DNA of 64,000 nucleotides from Zizania palustris (Eukaryota; Streptophyta; Magnoliopsida; Poales; Poaceae), in NCBI GenBank assembly GCA_019279435.1, contig JAAALK010000079.1:63498330-63562329 (forward strand), read 5' to 3'. The notes under the pieces are model-generated. The model worked only from the letters and a program-made list of their open reading frames with translations, did no database searches and had not been told where the DNA came from. A program made the position numbers and the translations under genes. Below are positions 1 through 12,500 of the stretch, one piece after another (positions within the stretch are counted from its first letter, which is position 1; each line of letters opens with the position of its first letter).

Positions 1-1240
1 TTTTTTAAATATATTTTTTATTCAAAATTTCAAATTTATTAAACGATTTTAAAAATCACAAAAATAACCTTTTATCAGTACTTAGTGTACCAACTAGATC
101 AATTAGCCTAAATTGTACCATCCGCAGATTTAGACCGATCAAATTAGATTGTGTGGCAGACATGCCTTTCGATTGATCCGGTTGGCGCTAGATTAGTAGA
201 CTATATGCCGATCTATCATCAATTAGTCTAGATTGATAGATAGTATAGTGGTATGACAGTCACTACTACCACTTGTGCGACCTAAGTTGATAAAATCTCT
301 TGACAGCAAGGATCAAATCCAATTTGCTAGAGTCTCAGATGAATGTGTTCACTACTACGCTACATCAACTATGGGTTAGAATAATTTGATATAAATAATA
401 AAACTAATCATTTGTCGATCTAGGTTGGTCGGTCGACAGATGGAGCACCTATAGATCAGTAGATCGGTTCACCAAATACCGACATAGCGATATTTTTACA
501 AATTCTGAAATCCACTTACCAAACCTGAAATTTTAAATAAAAATATATTATTTTTTAAAAAAAATCCCCAACGGTCGGAAAAAGCAACTTCTCACTTTAG
601 TCACGCAGCATCTAAGCGAACAAAAACGGGTCAATTTGAACGCGAGTACGCGACGATGGGTGGCCATACTAGTATACTACAGGCCTGTACAAAAGTTTTG
701 CTTGGCGATTTGGCAGGCTCATCCAAATTACGAGCTGCCGTGCTGCCTAAGAGCAGTCCCAACGCACCAGGTCATCCAGTTTCTAGAGAATTAATTATAC
801 TGCCATGTCACCAATTTGATGATGTGGCAAGGAGTTTAATGAAGAAAGAGAGAGAAGTGGTTTCTCAAAAACGAAACCAAGTCGGCACTCGCTCCAACGA
901 CCGTAGAAATCACGAAAACTGGGTTGGAGCCGATGGATCGTTTCTATCCTCGTTTTCCTCCCTCTCCTCCAGATCCGGTGCTCCTCTCCGCCGCCTCCCT
1001 CCCGTAGCTCCCGCATTTTTCTGGCGCTCGCGCGCCCGACGCCTCCCTCCCGCGCTCCCGGTGCTTATGCGCGCCAAATCTCCCGCCAGCATCTCCTTTT
1101 CCCGCGCACGCCTCTAGCTTTCGTTCCAGACCAGGCTCCGGCCAGATGAGAACGCTCCACCAGTAGCTAGGCTTCATTTTCCTTTTTAATGGCTCATTTC
1201 CATCCCCTGATCTAGCGCTAAAATTTAGTCCCCAATTCAT
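1..1240. other. AT-rich intergenic DNA, no supported gene
   Basis: The first 600 bases are AT-rich and hold no credible coding region. From about 940 to 1130 the sequence becomes GC- and CT-rich, as grass promoters and 5' UTRs often are. The open frames there overlap on both strands, have low-complexity R/P/S composition and show no recognisable domain. I read this as possible promoter or leader DNA for the doubtful small gene that follows. Confidence 0.5.
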
Positions 1241-1263
1241 CTATAAGGAAAATCGAGTTTCAG

Positions 1264-1839
1264 ATGGATTTGTTAGGGAAGGGTGGTGCGCAACAAAAGA
1301 AATCAAAGAAGTCTTCTCCAACCTCCAGAAAATCAACTGTTGTTCTGGCCATGGCATCTGCAGGCAGTGCAGGCGTTGCAGCTCCAAGCACGGGTGGTGG
1401 AAGCAGTTCTCATCCATTTTCTGTGGTTTCGGATGGGATGACACTTGGAGGCTCGTTCGCGTCTGAATCATCTCCCACCAGCTCTGAATGGTATGGGTTC
1501 AGTTCCATACGTTTGGTCCTTAATTACTTCTCTGTTCAAGCAATAGTCTTCAATTCTTATTTCAGTTGCGATGCGTATTATTAGACATGTGCACACAAAT
1601 ACTGAAATTTGTATTAGTCTTCAGTTCTCATTCACGTTCTATTTGTGGTATCTTTCAAAAATTTGTATAAACAGGATAAGATGTGCTTAAAACTTAAAAC
1701 AAAACTAAAAGTTATGAAACAATTCCCAGTATATGTTTAAATCTATGTGTTGCTATTGAATTGTTGGTCACTATATATTGTGGTGTTCAGGCTGTTGCAC
1801 CAGCACCACGAAGGATACAAAGTTATTTGCCACAGCTGA
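1264..1839 (+). CDS. Doubtful small hypothetical gene (two possible exons)
   Basis: An open frame starts with ATG at 1264 and encodes a Lys/Ser-rich start followed by a Gly/Ser/Ala-rich stretch (STGGGSSSHPFSVVSDGM). At about 1491 the coding sequence meets a GTATGG donor that would split a Trp codon. A possible acceptor near 1790 would add about 16 residues before a stop at about 1839, giving roughly 94 residues. I recognise no family and see no catalytic or membrane motif. It could be a small lineage-specific gene, a gene fragment or chance. The model is an inference from splice-like borders only. Confidence 0.2.
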
Positions 1840-1849
1840 CCAAGCCTTG

Positions 1850-2813
1850 TTGTGCTTGTTGTGTGAAGTCATTAAATTTGTCATGTACGTAGAAACTACT
1901 ATAAATTATTTGCATTGAGGAAGGTTAGGTTTATAAGTGGTGTCTTGATGATGTGTTAATAAAGAAACTGCTTATAGAAACTATGGGTTGGGACTGCTCT
2001 AACACGCTCGCAGTCGCAGCACAAAGGTCCGCACCATCCACCCCTCGCACCGGTCACGTAGACCCATTTCTCCGTGGACCAATACGTGGCAAGCTCCCAT
2101 GTCCCCACCAGAGAGTGAGAGAGATCACCGAACCAGGTCTACCCAACGGGTGGTTCCCTGGCTCTGTTTCTCCAGGGATCGAGGCTGACAAGACAGGCGC
2201 TCGCACACGTGCATTCTCACTGATGATCCGGGCCCACCCGAGGGCGGAAGACCCCTCGGGGCATTCTCGTAAATTGAGTGAAGTATCAGGGCATTTACGT
2301 TTGCCTCTCTCCTCACACTTTCCCGCCTGAACGAACCCTCGCCTGCTTGGGAGTTGGGAACCCTCGCCGTCCGATAAATATCGTTCAATCTCGGTCATCT
2401 CCCTTCCCATTTATTCGGTTCGCCGATTTTTTTATTTGCTTTTTCGGATTGATTATTTGTCAGGGGATTCGGAAGGAGAAATCGCGAGGTAATTTTCCCT
2501 TTGTAGCACTGTTGGTGTGTTGGTTCATCTGAGGATCGATGGGGATTTTTTTGTTTAATGGAACATTTGGCTGTATTTTCCTCTTTTTTGGATGAAAAAG
2601 TTGGGTGATAGACTATGATGTCAGGTGAGGGAAGATCTGCTCCTTGCTTGGAAATGCTAGTTTTTGCTTGGAAATGCTTTTGGGGTTAGGGTTTTAGCCT
2701 CTTTGTTTCGCGGGGTTGTAGTAATGGTTTGAAGAAGTGGTGGAATGGTCGTTAGGGTTTTAGATCGCTGATTTGGATGCTATTCCACCAGGGCTTCAAC
2801 TTGGAGGTGGCTT
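1850..2813 (+). promoter_or_regulatory. Probable promoter and 5' UTR region of the DDM1 gene
   Basis: This stretch lies just upstream of the DDM1 start codon. Between 1990 and 2350 it is moderately GC-rich, and it becomes T-rich from 2420 to 2810, which resembles a grass 5' UTR, possibly with a leader intron. Short overlapping frames on both strands have no recognisable content. No transcription start can be fixed from sequence alone. Confidence 0.35.
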
Positions 2814-3518
2814 ATGGTGGAAGGAATGGTGGTCGCCGTGGCGAATGGGGTAAAAGTGGAGGCAGCCCACGCCGCCGCCGCTACTGCCACCGCAGATTCC
2901 CCCACATCTGTTCTTGAGGACAAGGTGATTTGTTTTATTTAAAGAATTTTGTTAGATGTTTATACACTGTTTATGCAGTTTAAGTTCTCCAAAATTTTGA
3001 TTATTTGGACTGACAGCAACCTTCCTGTTGTGATTATTTTGTGCAAAATTAGAAAAAATCTGAAGCTAAGAATGGGGATGCATCCGTTACCGTAGAGACA
3101 ATTAAGCAAGAGGAGAATCATTTCGGGGCGTCTATCGAGAAAGAGAAAGTTGATGGTTATGTGGATGCATGTTCTTCTCTGCCTGCCAATGTTGAGGCCA
3201 GCAACGGTTATCTGGGATCTCTCACTGTGCCAGTGAAGGAGGAAGCTGATGATTTTGTGGATGCAATCTCAACTCCACAAGTTGACCTTGAGGCCAAGAA
3301 TGGTGATGTATCCCTCATCACTGAGAAGATGGAGGAGGAGGAAGACAAGTTGCACGAAGCCCGGGTTAAGGTTGAGGAAGAAGAGGAGGCTCGAAAGAGG
3401 GCAGAAGCTGCAAGACCTGCTTTTGATCCTAACGCACGGTTTAGCAAGTTGGACGAGCTGCTGACACAGACACAACTCTATTCGGAATTTCTACTTGAGA
3501 AGATGGAGCATATAGCGG

Positions 3519-3591
<73 letters not shown>

Positions 3592-6500
3592 AGACAAATG
3601 CACGGCTGTGAGCATACCTTTTTTTTTTGATTTATTCCTTCTAGTTATTTTATTTTTTGGTTGATGGTTGTGTCTTTGACTGTTGGTTAAGGACGACAGC
3701 ACTGAAGCTGTAGTGGAGCCAGTAGAAGAGAAGAAGAAACGGCGTGGCAGAAAGAGGAAGGCTACTTCTGCACCAAAGTATAATGATGTGAGTTCAAGCA
3801 GGCTTCATACATCGTTCGTTTTTCTGCTTTCCGAATTATGGATTATAAGGATGGTGTCTTTGCTCGTCTAGATTTCTAGTGGTAGTAATATGACACAACC
3901 GATGTAAGTGTTTTGGCCACGGATAGTAATGCTCAATATTTACAAATAGCTTTCCGCCTGTAGAATATAGCTAGAAAGTATTAATTGAGAGGACATTTGA
4001 GACAACACATGTGCAACATATGCTTGACTCAAATTTGTACCAAATGTTGGCAGCACTAGTATATTTATCAAACAGATCCTTTTGACTAGCGATAGTGATT
4101 AAGGAGATTATGAAAACAGAGAATATCATAGGAAAATTTTCTTTATTATATCTGTTGTTAATATCCCTGGTAATAAGAGAAATACAGTCAGCTTGGTTGT
4201 TTACGCATAAATGTTGAGGAGATAAAAATCCATTAACTTAACAGTCTCTCTATTTTGAGAGATGATTACAAAACCGAGGACATTGGGATAATGTTTCCTT
4301 CTGAACATTTTACTTTGTGTTGTTTAGATTTGTTTCAAACACTTCTAGAATCAAACAGGTCCTCTTTGTTTCAGCTTCCGACAGTCGCATCTACTTCTAG
4401 TATCTGAAGCTGAAACAAATGCTCTATATTTTGGATCTAGATTGTGAGAATCGGTAGCTGTGGAATCTAAAAATGAACTAGAATCCAAAAATTGAGAAAC
4501 AACAATTTCTTCCGATTCTCACTAGCTAAATAGTTAGACTATTCAGCTACTTAGACTAGCTAGCTATTAAGAATTTTCAACTGCCAGAAGTAGAAGCAAA
4601 AAGGCTCTTATTAAGATACTTTCCTATGATAAATCATCAAATCTCAAGTGGATAGCCTTATCATCCGTATATATAAGTAAAATGCAGCCATTAGTTTTGT
4701 GTCATTTCTAACTACCAATAAAATGAATTGTTGTTCAGAAAAAGGCTAAGACAGCAGTTGCAGCTATGCTTACAAGATCTCGTCAAGATTGCTCACCTGA
4801 GGATTGTACTCTCACAGAAGAAGAAAGGTGGGAAAAAGAGCAGGCCAACCTTGTTCCTCTAATGACTGGTGGAAAGTTGAAGTCCTACCAGATAAAAGGT
4901 GTCAAGTGGTTAATATCGCTGTGGCAGAATGGGCTAAATGGTATACTAGCTGATCAAATGGGCCTTGGGAAAACAATCCAGACTATTGCTTTTCTTGCAC
5001 ATCTCAAAGGGAAGGGTCTTCATGGTCCATACCTGATTATTGCTCCTCTTTCCACTCTTTCTAACTGGGTGAATGAGATTTCAAGGTAAAAATCTATATT
5101 ATTCCTTTGTTATCTTTAATTGATATTCTTACGTGGAGATGCTTTATTCAGGTTTGTTCCATCTCTGACTGGTGTGGTTTATCATGGAGATAAAGCAGTC
5201 CGGGCAGAGATAAGGAGAAAATTCATGCCCAAAACTATTGGCCCAGATTTTCCATTGATTGTAACCTCCTATGAGATAGCCATGTCAGATGCAAAACTTC
5301 TTGCTCATTATAAGTGGAAGTATGTTATTGTGGATGAGGTAAATGGAAAAGCCCTTGCTCTAAGTTATTGTCATTGTGGTTTTCTCCCTTTATTTTTGTA
5401 TTTACATACCATTGCATACTTGTTTTTCCAGGGGCATCGGTTAAAGAATTCAAAGTGTATATTACTAAGAGAGTTAAGGCGTATTCCAATGGACAATAAG
5501 CTCCTTTTGACTGGAACACCTCTTCAGAATAATCTAGCAGAACTGTGGTCTCTATTGAACTTCATTTTGCCTGATATATTCTCGTCGCACCAAGAATTTG
5601 AGTCATGGTAGTTTCCTATTAATCGATATATGCACCACACTTTGCTCATATGATCTCATATAAATGTGATTTGTACTTTGCAGTCTCACTTATCAGCAGT
5701 ACAAATACCATATACCAGAAGATATCCAACTGCCGCATTAATTCTTATTAGATTAACTTGGCCTTTCTGTCAAGTAACTGTTAGCTTTCTCAAAAAGTTC
5801 TTTGTGCCAAGCTATAAGTGTTTCTCTTCTTATTCAGTTTAAATGCTTATCTTTGCCTGTAAGAAACATTCTTCAGGTGAATGCAGTCTATGTTGTGGTG
5901 GTTATGGAAATTACTTTTGCTGATTTTTATTGTTTATAGATTCCAGGTCTGCAAACAAGTATTTGCTAATATATCTACTGATGAGTATTTAAATTGAACA
6001 CTCCTTTTTTTACAAAGGAGATCCAAATGCTTTTACCGCACCCTATGCATTACAATTGATTTATTTGCCCCACTGGGCTTATGTGTATCACACAGGTTTG
6101 ATTTTTCTGTGAGAGGTGGTGTAGAAGAACAAGAGGAAAGTGAAGAGAGCAGAAGGGTCCATGTTGTTTCAAAGCTTCATGCCATTTTGCGTCCATTCCT
6201 TCTACGGCGGATGAAGGAGGATGTGGAGCAGATGCTCCCACGAAAGAAAGAGATAATCATTTATGCTAATATGACTGCTCATCAAAAACAAATTCAAGAT
6301 CACTTGGTTGAAAAAACATTTGATGTATACCTGCATGAAAAATCAGAAATCGGTACGATGCTTGTACTCCTACATACATTCCTGTAGACTTGAAAACTTA
6401 CAATGCAATATGCAATCTGCGACTAAGTTAATCTGACAAGTGTTGCCAAAAAATTTAGTGCTGCGGAGACCTGGCATTAAGGCGAAGCTATATAATCTGA

Positions 6501-8025
6501 TGATTCAGCTGAGGAAAAATTGCTATCATCCTGATCTTTTGGAGTCTGCATATGAATCGTCAGGTTGCCCCACATTGGACAGATGTTATCAATTGCTTCC
6601 TTTATGTGCTCGTTTCCTAACTTTTATTTGCTTTGCTTCCCCCTTCCTGTAGGTCTGTATCCACCTGTTGAGAAACTTGTGGAACAATGTGGCAAATTTC
6701 AGCTTCTGGACAGATTGCTAAATTTGCTGCTCGCACGGAAGCACAAGGTATATGGTTTTCACTTTACTGTGTTTAATTCTAGGATTACATCAATGCACAC
6801 ACTAGCATGACTCTTTTTCTAAAATAAAATCTTACAGACCTCAACTGTAGCTCAACTGATATATTTGTAGGTTCTAATATTTTCACAATGGACAAAAGTT
6901 TTGGACATTATCGAGTACTACCTGGAAACAAGAGGCCTTCAGACTTGCCGAATTGACGGTAGTGTTAAGTTGGAAGAGAGGAAGAGGCAGGTAATGTGGT
7001 GGGCTTGGCTAATATATTACTATTTTGTTTTGAATGATACCAATATATTATGTACTGCATGCACGTTTTCTACTTGCAATGTAAAGTTCTGTAGACACGT
7101 TAAAATGCACCATCTCAATATGGTCGGGAGTCTAGTTTTCTCACATTTTTGTTGTGTACAATTCTGTTCCAGATAGCAGGATTTAACGATTTGGACAGCA
7201 CCATGAATATATTTATCCTAAGCACACGGGCTGGTGGGCTTGGAATCAATCTTACTTCGGCTGATACCTGTATCCTGTATGATAGTGACTGGGTAATTTC
7301 CTATCGATTAGAGTTTTTATGTCATACTCCTTCAGACAAAATATTCATATGGTTGCTAATCTTTTGCCATCATCCTGCAGAATCCTCAGATGGATTTGCA
7401 GGCCATGGATCGATGCCACCGGATTGGTATCATGTGTATCGGTTGGCGACATCACATTCTATTGAGGTGTGGCCAAATGATCTTCTATTTTCAAGCATGG
7501 CTAGGCTCTTAGGCTACATCCATGGTGGATAGTTTCTCACCGTAATGATATCGCAGGGCCGGATCATCAAGAAAGCATTTGGCAAGCTGAAGCTGGAGCA
7601 CGTGGTGATCGGGAAGGGACAGTTTGAACAGGAGCGAGCGAAGCCCAATGTCCTAGATGTAAAAGTTCCATCCATCGCCCTAACAATCAGATAACAACAA
7701 TTTTTTCAAAAGCAAATTGTTTCTTCATACATGAACAAGCAACACCGAAGAGACGGAGGAATCCTCACTAATGGTTGCCAACTTATACTTTGGAATGCAG
7801 GAGGCGGAGTTGCTGGCGCTGCTCAGGGACGAGCACGGTGAGGAGGACAGGATGATCCAGACAGACATCAGCGACGACGACCTCCTGAAGGTGATGGACC
7901 GGAGCGACCTCACAGGTCATCCCTCCGCCGCCTCCGCCCCTCTCCTTCCCCTGAAAGGGCCCGGCTGGGAGGTCGTTGTGCCGACCAAGAGCGGTGGAGG
8001 CATGTTCACCTCGCTCACCAGCTAA
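2814..8025 (+). CDS. DDM1: DDM1/Lsh-type SNF2 chromatin-remodelling ATPase, motif VI disrupted
   Basis: This family uses ATP to remodel nucleosomes so that methyltransferases can reach heterochromatin, keeping transposons methylated and silent. Exons read as 2814-2924, 3053-3520, 3692-3787, 4739-5085, 5152-5338, 5432-5607, 6096-6352, 6459-6563, 6653-6747, 6871-6990, 7173-7292, 7381-7466, 7557-7658 and 7801-8025, all with GT-AG borders and matching phases except exon 12. The acidic/basic N-terminus precedes Walker A (DQMGLGKT, residues about 297-304) and the Walker B box DEGH, which is split by the intron at 5339. The helicase half has STRAGGLGINL and DRCHRIG. Directly after HRIG (about 7428) the usual QTRPV is missing and the frame shifts; HVYRLATSHS continues in another frame. 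Exon 12 is 86 nt where 99 would keep frame. Translated as written, the protein stops soon after the next splice and loses its C-terminus. An intact copy would have about 835 residues. The family assignment is certain; whether this copy is functional is not. Confidence 0.95.
3521..3596. repeat. (CT)n-(CA)n compound microsatellite in DDM1 intron 2
   Basis: A run of CT repeats passes directly into CA repeats. It begins at the splice donor itself, because the intron opens with GTCTCTCT. Length changes here would alter the sequence next to the donor without touching the coding sequence. Confidence 0.9.
4361..4612. mobile_element. MITE-like element in DDM1 intron 3
   Basis: The block has imperfect inverted ends: a left arm around GCATCTACTTCT and a right arm around AGAAGTAGAAGC. 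Its interior (TAGATTGTGAGAATCGGTAGC and AACTAGAATCC) recurs in diverged form near 15860-15985 and 39060-39245. There is no coding capacity. The ends are approximate. Confidence 0.55.
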
Positions 8026-8883
8026 CTTCTTCCGCTCGCTCGCTGCTGCCGACCGCTGGTGAGCCGACCAGCTTTTGTAGTACAATATAATATATACCCC
8101 CGAGTAATTACTGGCTTTGCCCTCGCAGTCGCAGCCTTAGATTAACTGGGTAGGTTGTTCTGTGCTTCTGACTGAAATGTCCGTTTTTTGTCGGCTCAGC
8201 TGTTGCCATGACATTTGCAAAGTCGAAAGCCCGTTTAAAAAAGCAGCCTTGTAAGAAGGTGGTTTTTGGAGACAACACTATTGTCTATCTGATTTGGTAA
8301 GCAAGCTACGGATAATGGAATGCTATAATTAGTTTGGAAATTAGACCTCTGTTTGGATCGACTAAAATTAATTGTTAGTTAACTAATTATTAGTTTGCTA
8401 AAAGTTGGTTTACATCTGGATACTTTAGACTAATACTTGGAAAAAGACAGTTTTACCCTTGCTACAGTGACCTCGACACAGTATTTTGTCACAGTTGGCA
8501 TCCACCTGAGATTTGCCTCGTCCCCCGTTGGGTGTTTCGAAACAGGGAAGGAAAGCCGGGAGGAGGCATTAGCGTTAGCGCTTTACCCAAATTTAGGTGG
8601 CCTCTTTATTGTGCAGAGATTGGATTGGGAAGAGGAGAAAATGGTGATGGTGGGGGTGCGCTTGCATTGCAGAGTCGAGAGCCCACGGTCCGTTTGCCCA
8701 CCTGGCTAAGCAACCTTTGCTGCTTAAGCTGGCCTGCAGGGAGCAAGCAAGTGAAGGCCACACATAACAACAGCTGCCCTGCAGCTCTCAAGGTCTGAGA
8801 CTGAGAGAACCTGTCAGTTACACACAAACCTCCCAGATTAATCAGCCTGTGCGCCCTGGGTGTGGGAGAAAGAGGGAGAGGAC
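8026..8883. other. DDM1 3' region and GH17 promoter region, with MITE remnant
   Basis: The first few hundred bases are the likely DDM1 3' UTR. At about 8344-8470 there is a MITE-like stretch (CTGTTTGGATCGACTAAAA ... CTACAGTG) with similarity to DNA at about 12413-12475. The rest leads into the GH17 start at 8884. The open frames here overlap one another and carry no recognised domain. Confidence 0.4.
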
Positions 8884-11074
8884 ATGGCAAGGAGGAGGCA
8901 GCTTCTTCTCTGGGGGTTCTTCTTGCAGCTCATCCGTCTTCCTTTCTCAGGTCTATGTCCTCTGCTTGCGTTTGGTTCCTCCTGCTGCTGAGGCAGTTGG
9001 ACGATGTTCCGATGCAATTTTGAGCTGATTTGGTTGCTAGCTAGCTACTCCCTTCGTCGTCCTGAAACAAAACTATTTTAGACGTTGATGCACTTGCTCA
9101 TCTCAACTCCCACAACTATCTGGCAATGCAAATCAATTTCCCACAGCGTCGTGCTTAGGCCATTTGAATTATAAACAAAAGCTTATGACTCCTTCAGCGT
9201 GTTGACACCTTAAACTGTTTCATCACTTTAAGTTTTTCGGGAACTAAACTGCAAACACTTCAAGTTTTGTTGGAACTAAACTGTATCATAAGATAAATTT
9301 ATGTGAAAATCTTTTTTTTTCAATGGCGACTTATTATTGGAAAGTGGGAATATTTTTTTCAGACTTCATACAAGGAAACTGATTTGAGATTTCTGCGTCC
9401 AAGGCAAGTAGTGTGTACACCGTATAGGTTTTGGCATGAAGGATTCATAAGATTCTAAATTGCTGCAAGAACTTGTGTACATTTTCATTGAATTTCTTCA
9501 AGTTTTTATAATTTTCTATTCTAATACAATATGTGAAATGGATACTCGAGTAAGTATATTTTGAATGTAATACTTTGAAGGTGATGATAGATTACAAATG
9601 AAACTGAGCGTATGATAATTATTTAAATATTAAAATAAATATATTTAATATTAAAAGGATGATAAATATTTTTAAAATATTTTTCAATGATATTTTTAAA
9701 GTAACAGATTCTCTGCAGCGCCACAGTCCTTCGTCGGCATTAACTACGGCGACCTGGCCGACAACCTCCCGCCGCCGTCGACCACCACGCGCCTCCTCCG
9801 GTCGACGACCATCAGCAAGGTGCGCCTCTACAGGACCGATCCCGCTGTGGTATCTGCCTTCGCTGGCACGGGCATCTCCCTCCTCCTCGGCGCCGCCAAT
9901 GGTGACATCCCCAATTTCGCGTCCTCGCCGGCCGCGGCTGCGGCCTGGGTCGCTGCCCACCTCCCGTCCTCCTCGACGCCGGAGATTTCCGCCGTCTCCG
10001 TCGGCAATGAGGTCCTCTACAGTGGCAGTGACACAACGCTGGCCTCGCAGCTCGTCCCGGCCCTGCAGAATATATACGCCGCACTGCCGACCAACTCCAG
10101 CGTGAAGGTCTCCACCGTGCACGCAATGGACGTGCTCGCAAGCTCCGACCCTCCATCCTCCGGCGCGTTCAAGCCGGAGCTCGCCGCCGCGCTCGACCCG
10201 CTCCTGGCCTTCCTGAGCAAGACCGGCTCGCCGTTCCTCATCAACCCGTACCCATACTTCGCATACCTGAGCGACCCGCGGCCGGAGACGCTGGCCTTCT
10301 GCCTGTTCCAGCCCAACGCCGGGCGGCCGGACGCTGGATCCGGGCTCACCTACACCAACATGTTCGACGCGCAGGTGGACGCCGTCCGCGCCGCGCTGGA
10401 CGCCAAGGGGTACAAGGACGTGGAGATCGTCGTCGCTGAGACCGGGTGGCCGCACAGCGGCGGGCCGAACGAGGCCGTCGCCACGGTGGAGAACGCGCGC
10501 GCGTTCGTCTCCAACCTCGTGTCCCACCTCCGGTCGATGGCCGGAACGCCGCGCGTTCCGGGGAAGTCGGTGGACACTTACCTGTTCGCGGTGTACGACG
10601 AGGACCTCAAGACCGGCAATCCGTCGGAGAAGTCGTTCGGGCTGTTCCATACCGGCAGCCTCGCCGAGACGTACCCGACGGGGCTGATGAGGAACGGCAC
10701 CAACGGTCTGGGTCCTGCCAAGGCGCCCTTGTCGTCACCAACTCTTCCGGTTAGTCCGTCGCCTGCTCTAGCGAGCCCAGCGGCAGTCCAACAACCGCAG
10801 GTGGGTGGCTCCCTTCATGGCTTCATATAAAAAAGCTCTAAAGCTAGTGAATTTTACAGTTTGTTTCGAGATTTCTTGGGAAGTTGTGGACTGTGGTGAT
10901 GGGTGAGAGTTCTTGCTTCCGTTGGTGCAGGTGACTCCAGTGCAGCCGGCGCCGGCCGAACTGTGCACATCGGGGGCGGCTGGCTGCCATAATCCTAGTG
11001 CCGCCGAATCGTCTCGGACAATATCAGTGCTCAGCATTCTAGCTGGCGCGTGGTTAATGTACTTGTCAGTCTGA
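8884..11074 (+). CDS. Glucan endo-1,3-beta-glucosidase (GH17), probably GPI-anchored
   Basis: The enzyme hydrolyses beta-1,3-glucan such as callose at the cell wall or plasmodesmata. Three exons (8884-8950, 9719-10800, 10931-11074) encode 430 residues. Residues 1-23 form a signal peptide (RRRQLLLWGFFLQLIRLPFS), interrupted by the phase-1 intron typical of this family. The mature domain opens FVGINYGDLADN. The catalytic acid is Glu120 in SVGNEVLYS and the nucleophile Glu263 in VVAETGWP. A Ser/Pro/Ala-rich linker follows. The short last exon ends in a hydrophobic tail (ISVLSILAGAWLMYLSV), which fits a GPI signal. No complete X8/CBM43 domain is visible. If the acceptor at 10931 were not used, the frame would stop at 10830 without the tail; I prefer the spliced form because it supplies the expected anchor. 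Confidence 0.92.
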
Positions 11075-12500
11075 CCGCTCGGAGAATTTCCGTCAGATGT
11101 ACGGAGGCAACTCTTGTATTTGTTTATCAAATTCTGCAGTAAAACCACCCGGTGTGGCGTCACGGACAGGGACGGACGCGTTCCCGTCGAGCCATTGGAC
11201 CGGGCGGCGGCGGCGTCACAGCGTGTGAGAGGCTTTACGACCGGTGCGGGAGTTTTTGCTTCCGTCTCCGGAACTCGTCGGTGCGCGGCCTCTTTTTGGC
11301 TATCTTTCGGTCGCTTACCCAGGGCGGGAAACCGGTTATGCCGTGTTCCCTGCACAGCTTCCCTCCTCCATTTTGTTGCTCGATTTTCACCTTTGTGTTC
11401 TTCCAGGTTAGAACCTAGAACGTATGAATTGATTGCCTTGATTGGGGGCAAAGTTGCGATGGAGTTAACTTTGGGCCATGATAGTTTGTGTGGTACTCCT
11501 GCCGACTGACGTCGCCGCGGCCAGCCTCGCGGCGTCCCGTAGCTGGGCTGTGCATCAGTGGTGCATGTGTCCGTTTTGCTCGGGTGCATTGACGTCAAGC
11601 CTAATTCCGCGGGACCCACTTACCACATCCGACGTGGCCGCTAGGGGAACGGTCAAAGGCCAGTACGGACGGAGCCCGGAGGTGGTGTCGCCTCACCGGG
11701 CGGCGTGCCGCGCCGGTCGCAGGGGAGGTGGGACCCACGCGACGGTCGGGTCACGACTCACGTCACGGGCGACTCGCAGCTCGAGGCCGAGAGCGAGACG
11801 GACGGACCGGATCGGGTCACAATGGCATGTGGGCCCCTCGGCCGGCCCGGGGCTAGCGCGACGTCGCGACATGCAGGGCCCATCCGATGGCGGTAGTGCA
11901 CTGGTGCTGCCACGTGTGTTGTTGGGGGGGGTATAGTGTTTGGTTAGTGGGGTTACTAAAATGGATTGAGATGGTGTTGTTTTTAACAAATGATTAGGAA
12001 TAGAACAAAGTGGATGCGATAATTTTTAAATATTATTAACTAATTACATAATTTAGATAAAATAATTTAAAAATATAAAAATAGTAAATAGTAAGTGTTA
12101 GCATAAATAACTAAACTATGCACAATTGATTTTTCCTAAATATTATGTAAGTATGTACTAATTACATCTACTAATACTAATAATATTTAGTTATCCCTCA
12201 CACACATAAACTTTACCCTAATATTTGCTAATTGACTATTTATTAATTTATCAGTTTTTATATTAATTTATTTATTTGAACACTTAAAATATCCGGTCAA
12301 AATCAAATAGTCACGTCATCTACCATTTGTAGTCTATATCAAATGGTGTTTGAGAAAAATACATAGATTTGTTATTTTAAGTTAGTTAGATGGCTAAATA
12401 TTAGTTAACACACGTTCGGATACTTTGAACTAATACCAAAAAAAGATAATTTTATGCCTACTACAGTGTTGTCCCTAAACTCATTCTAATGATTAAAAAT
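11075..12500. other. Intergenic DNA: GC-rich block then AT-rich MITE-derived DNA
   Basis: About 11150-11930 is GC-rich, with overlapping open frames on both strands but no domain I recognise. From about 11940 the sequence is AT-rich and repeat-like, with short inverted stretches around ACTAATACCAAAAAAAG that resemble the MITE-like DNA near 8410. No gene is supported. Confidence 0.45.

Noticed and set aside
7426..7556. Intron from GTATCA after HRIG in DDM1
   Set aside because: Conserved coding sequence HVYRLATSHS follows within three bases, so it would be spliced out; and the join to the next acceptor is out of frame.
9619..10650. 343-codon open frame on the - strand
   Set aside because: It is antisense to the GH17 gene; the GC-rich third positions of the real gene keep the opposite strand open. 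The translation is Arg/Gly/Val-rich with no domain.
10768..11619. 283-codon open frame on the - strand
   Set aside because: It overlaps the GH17 last exon and GC-rich downstream DNA and has no recognisable content or splice logic.
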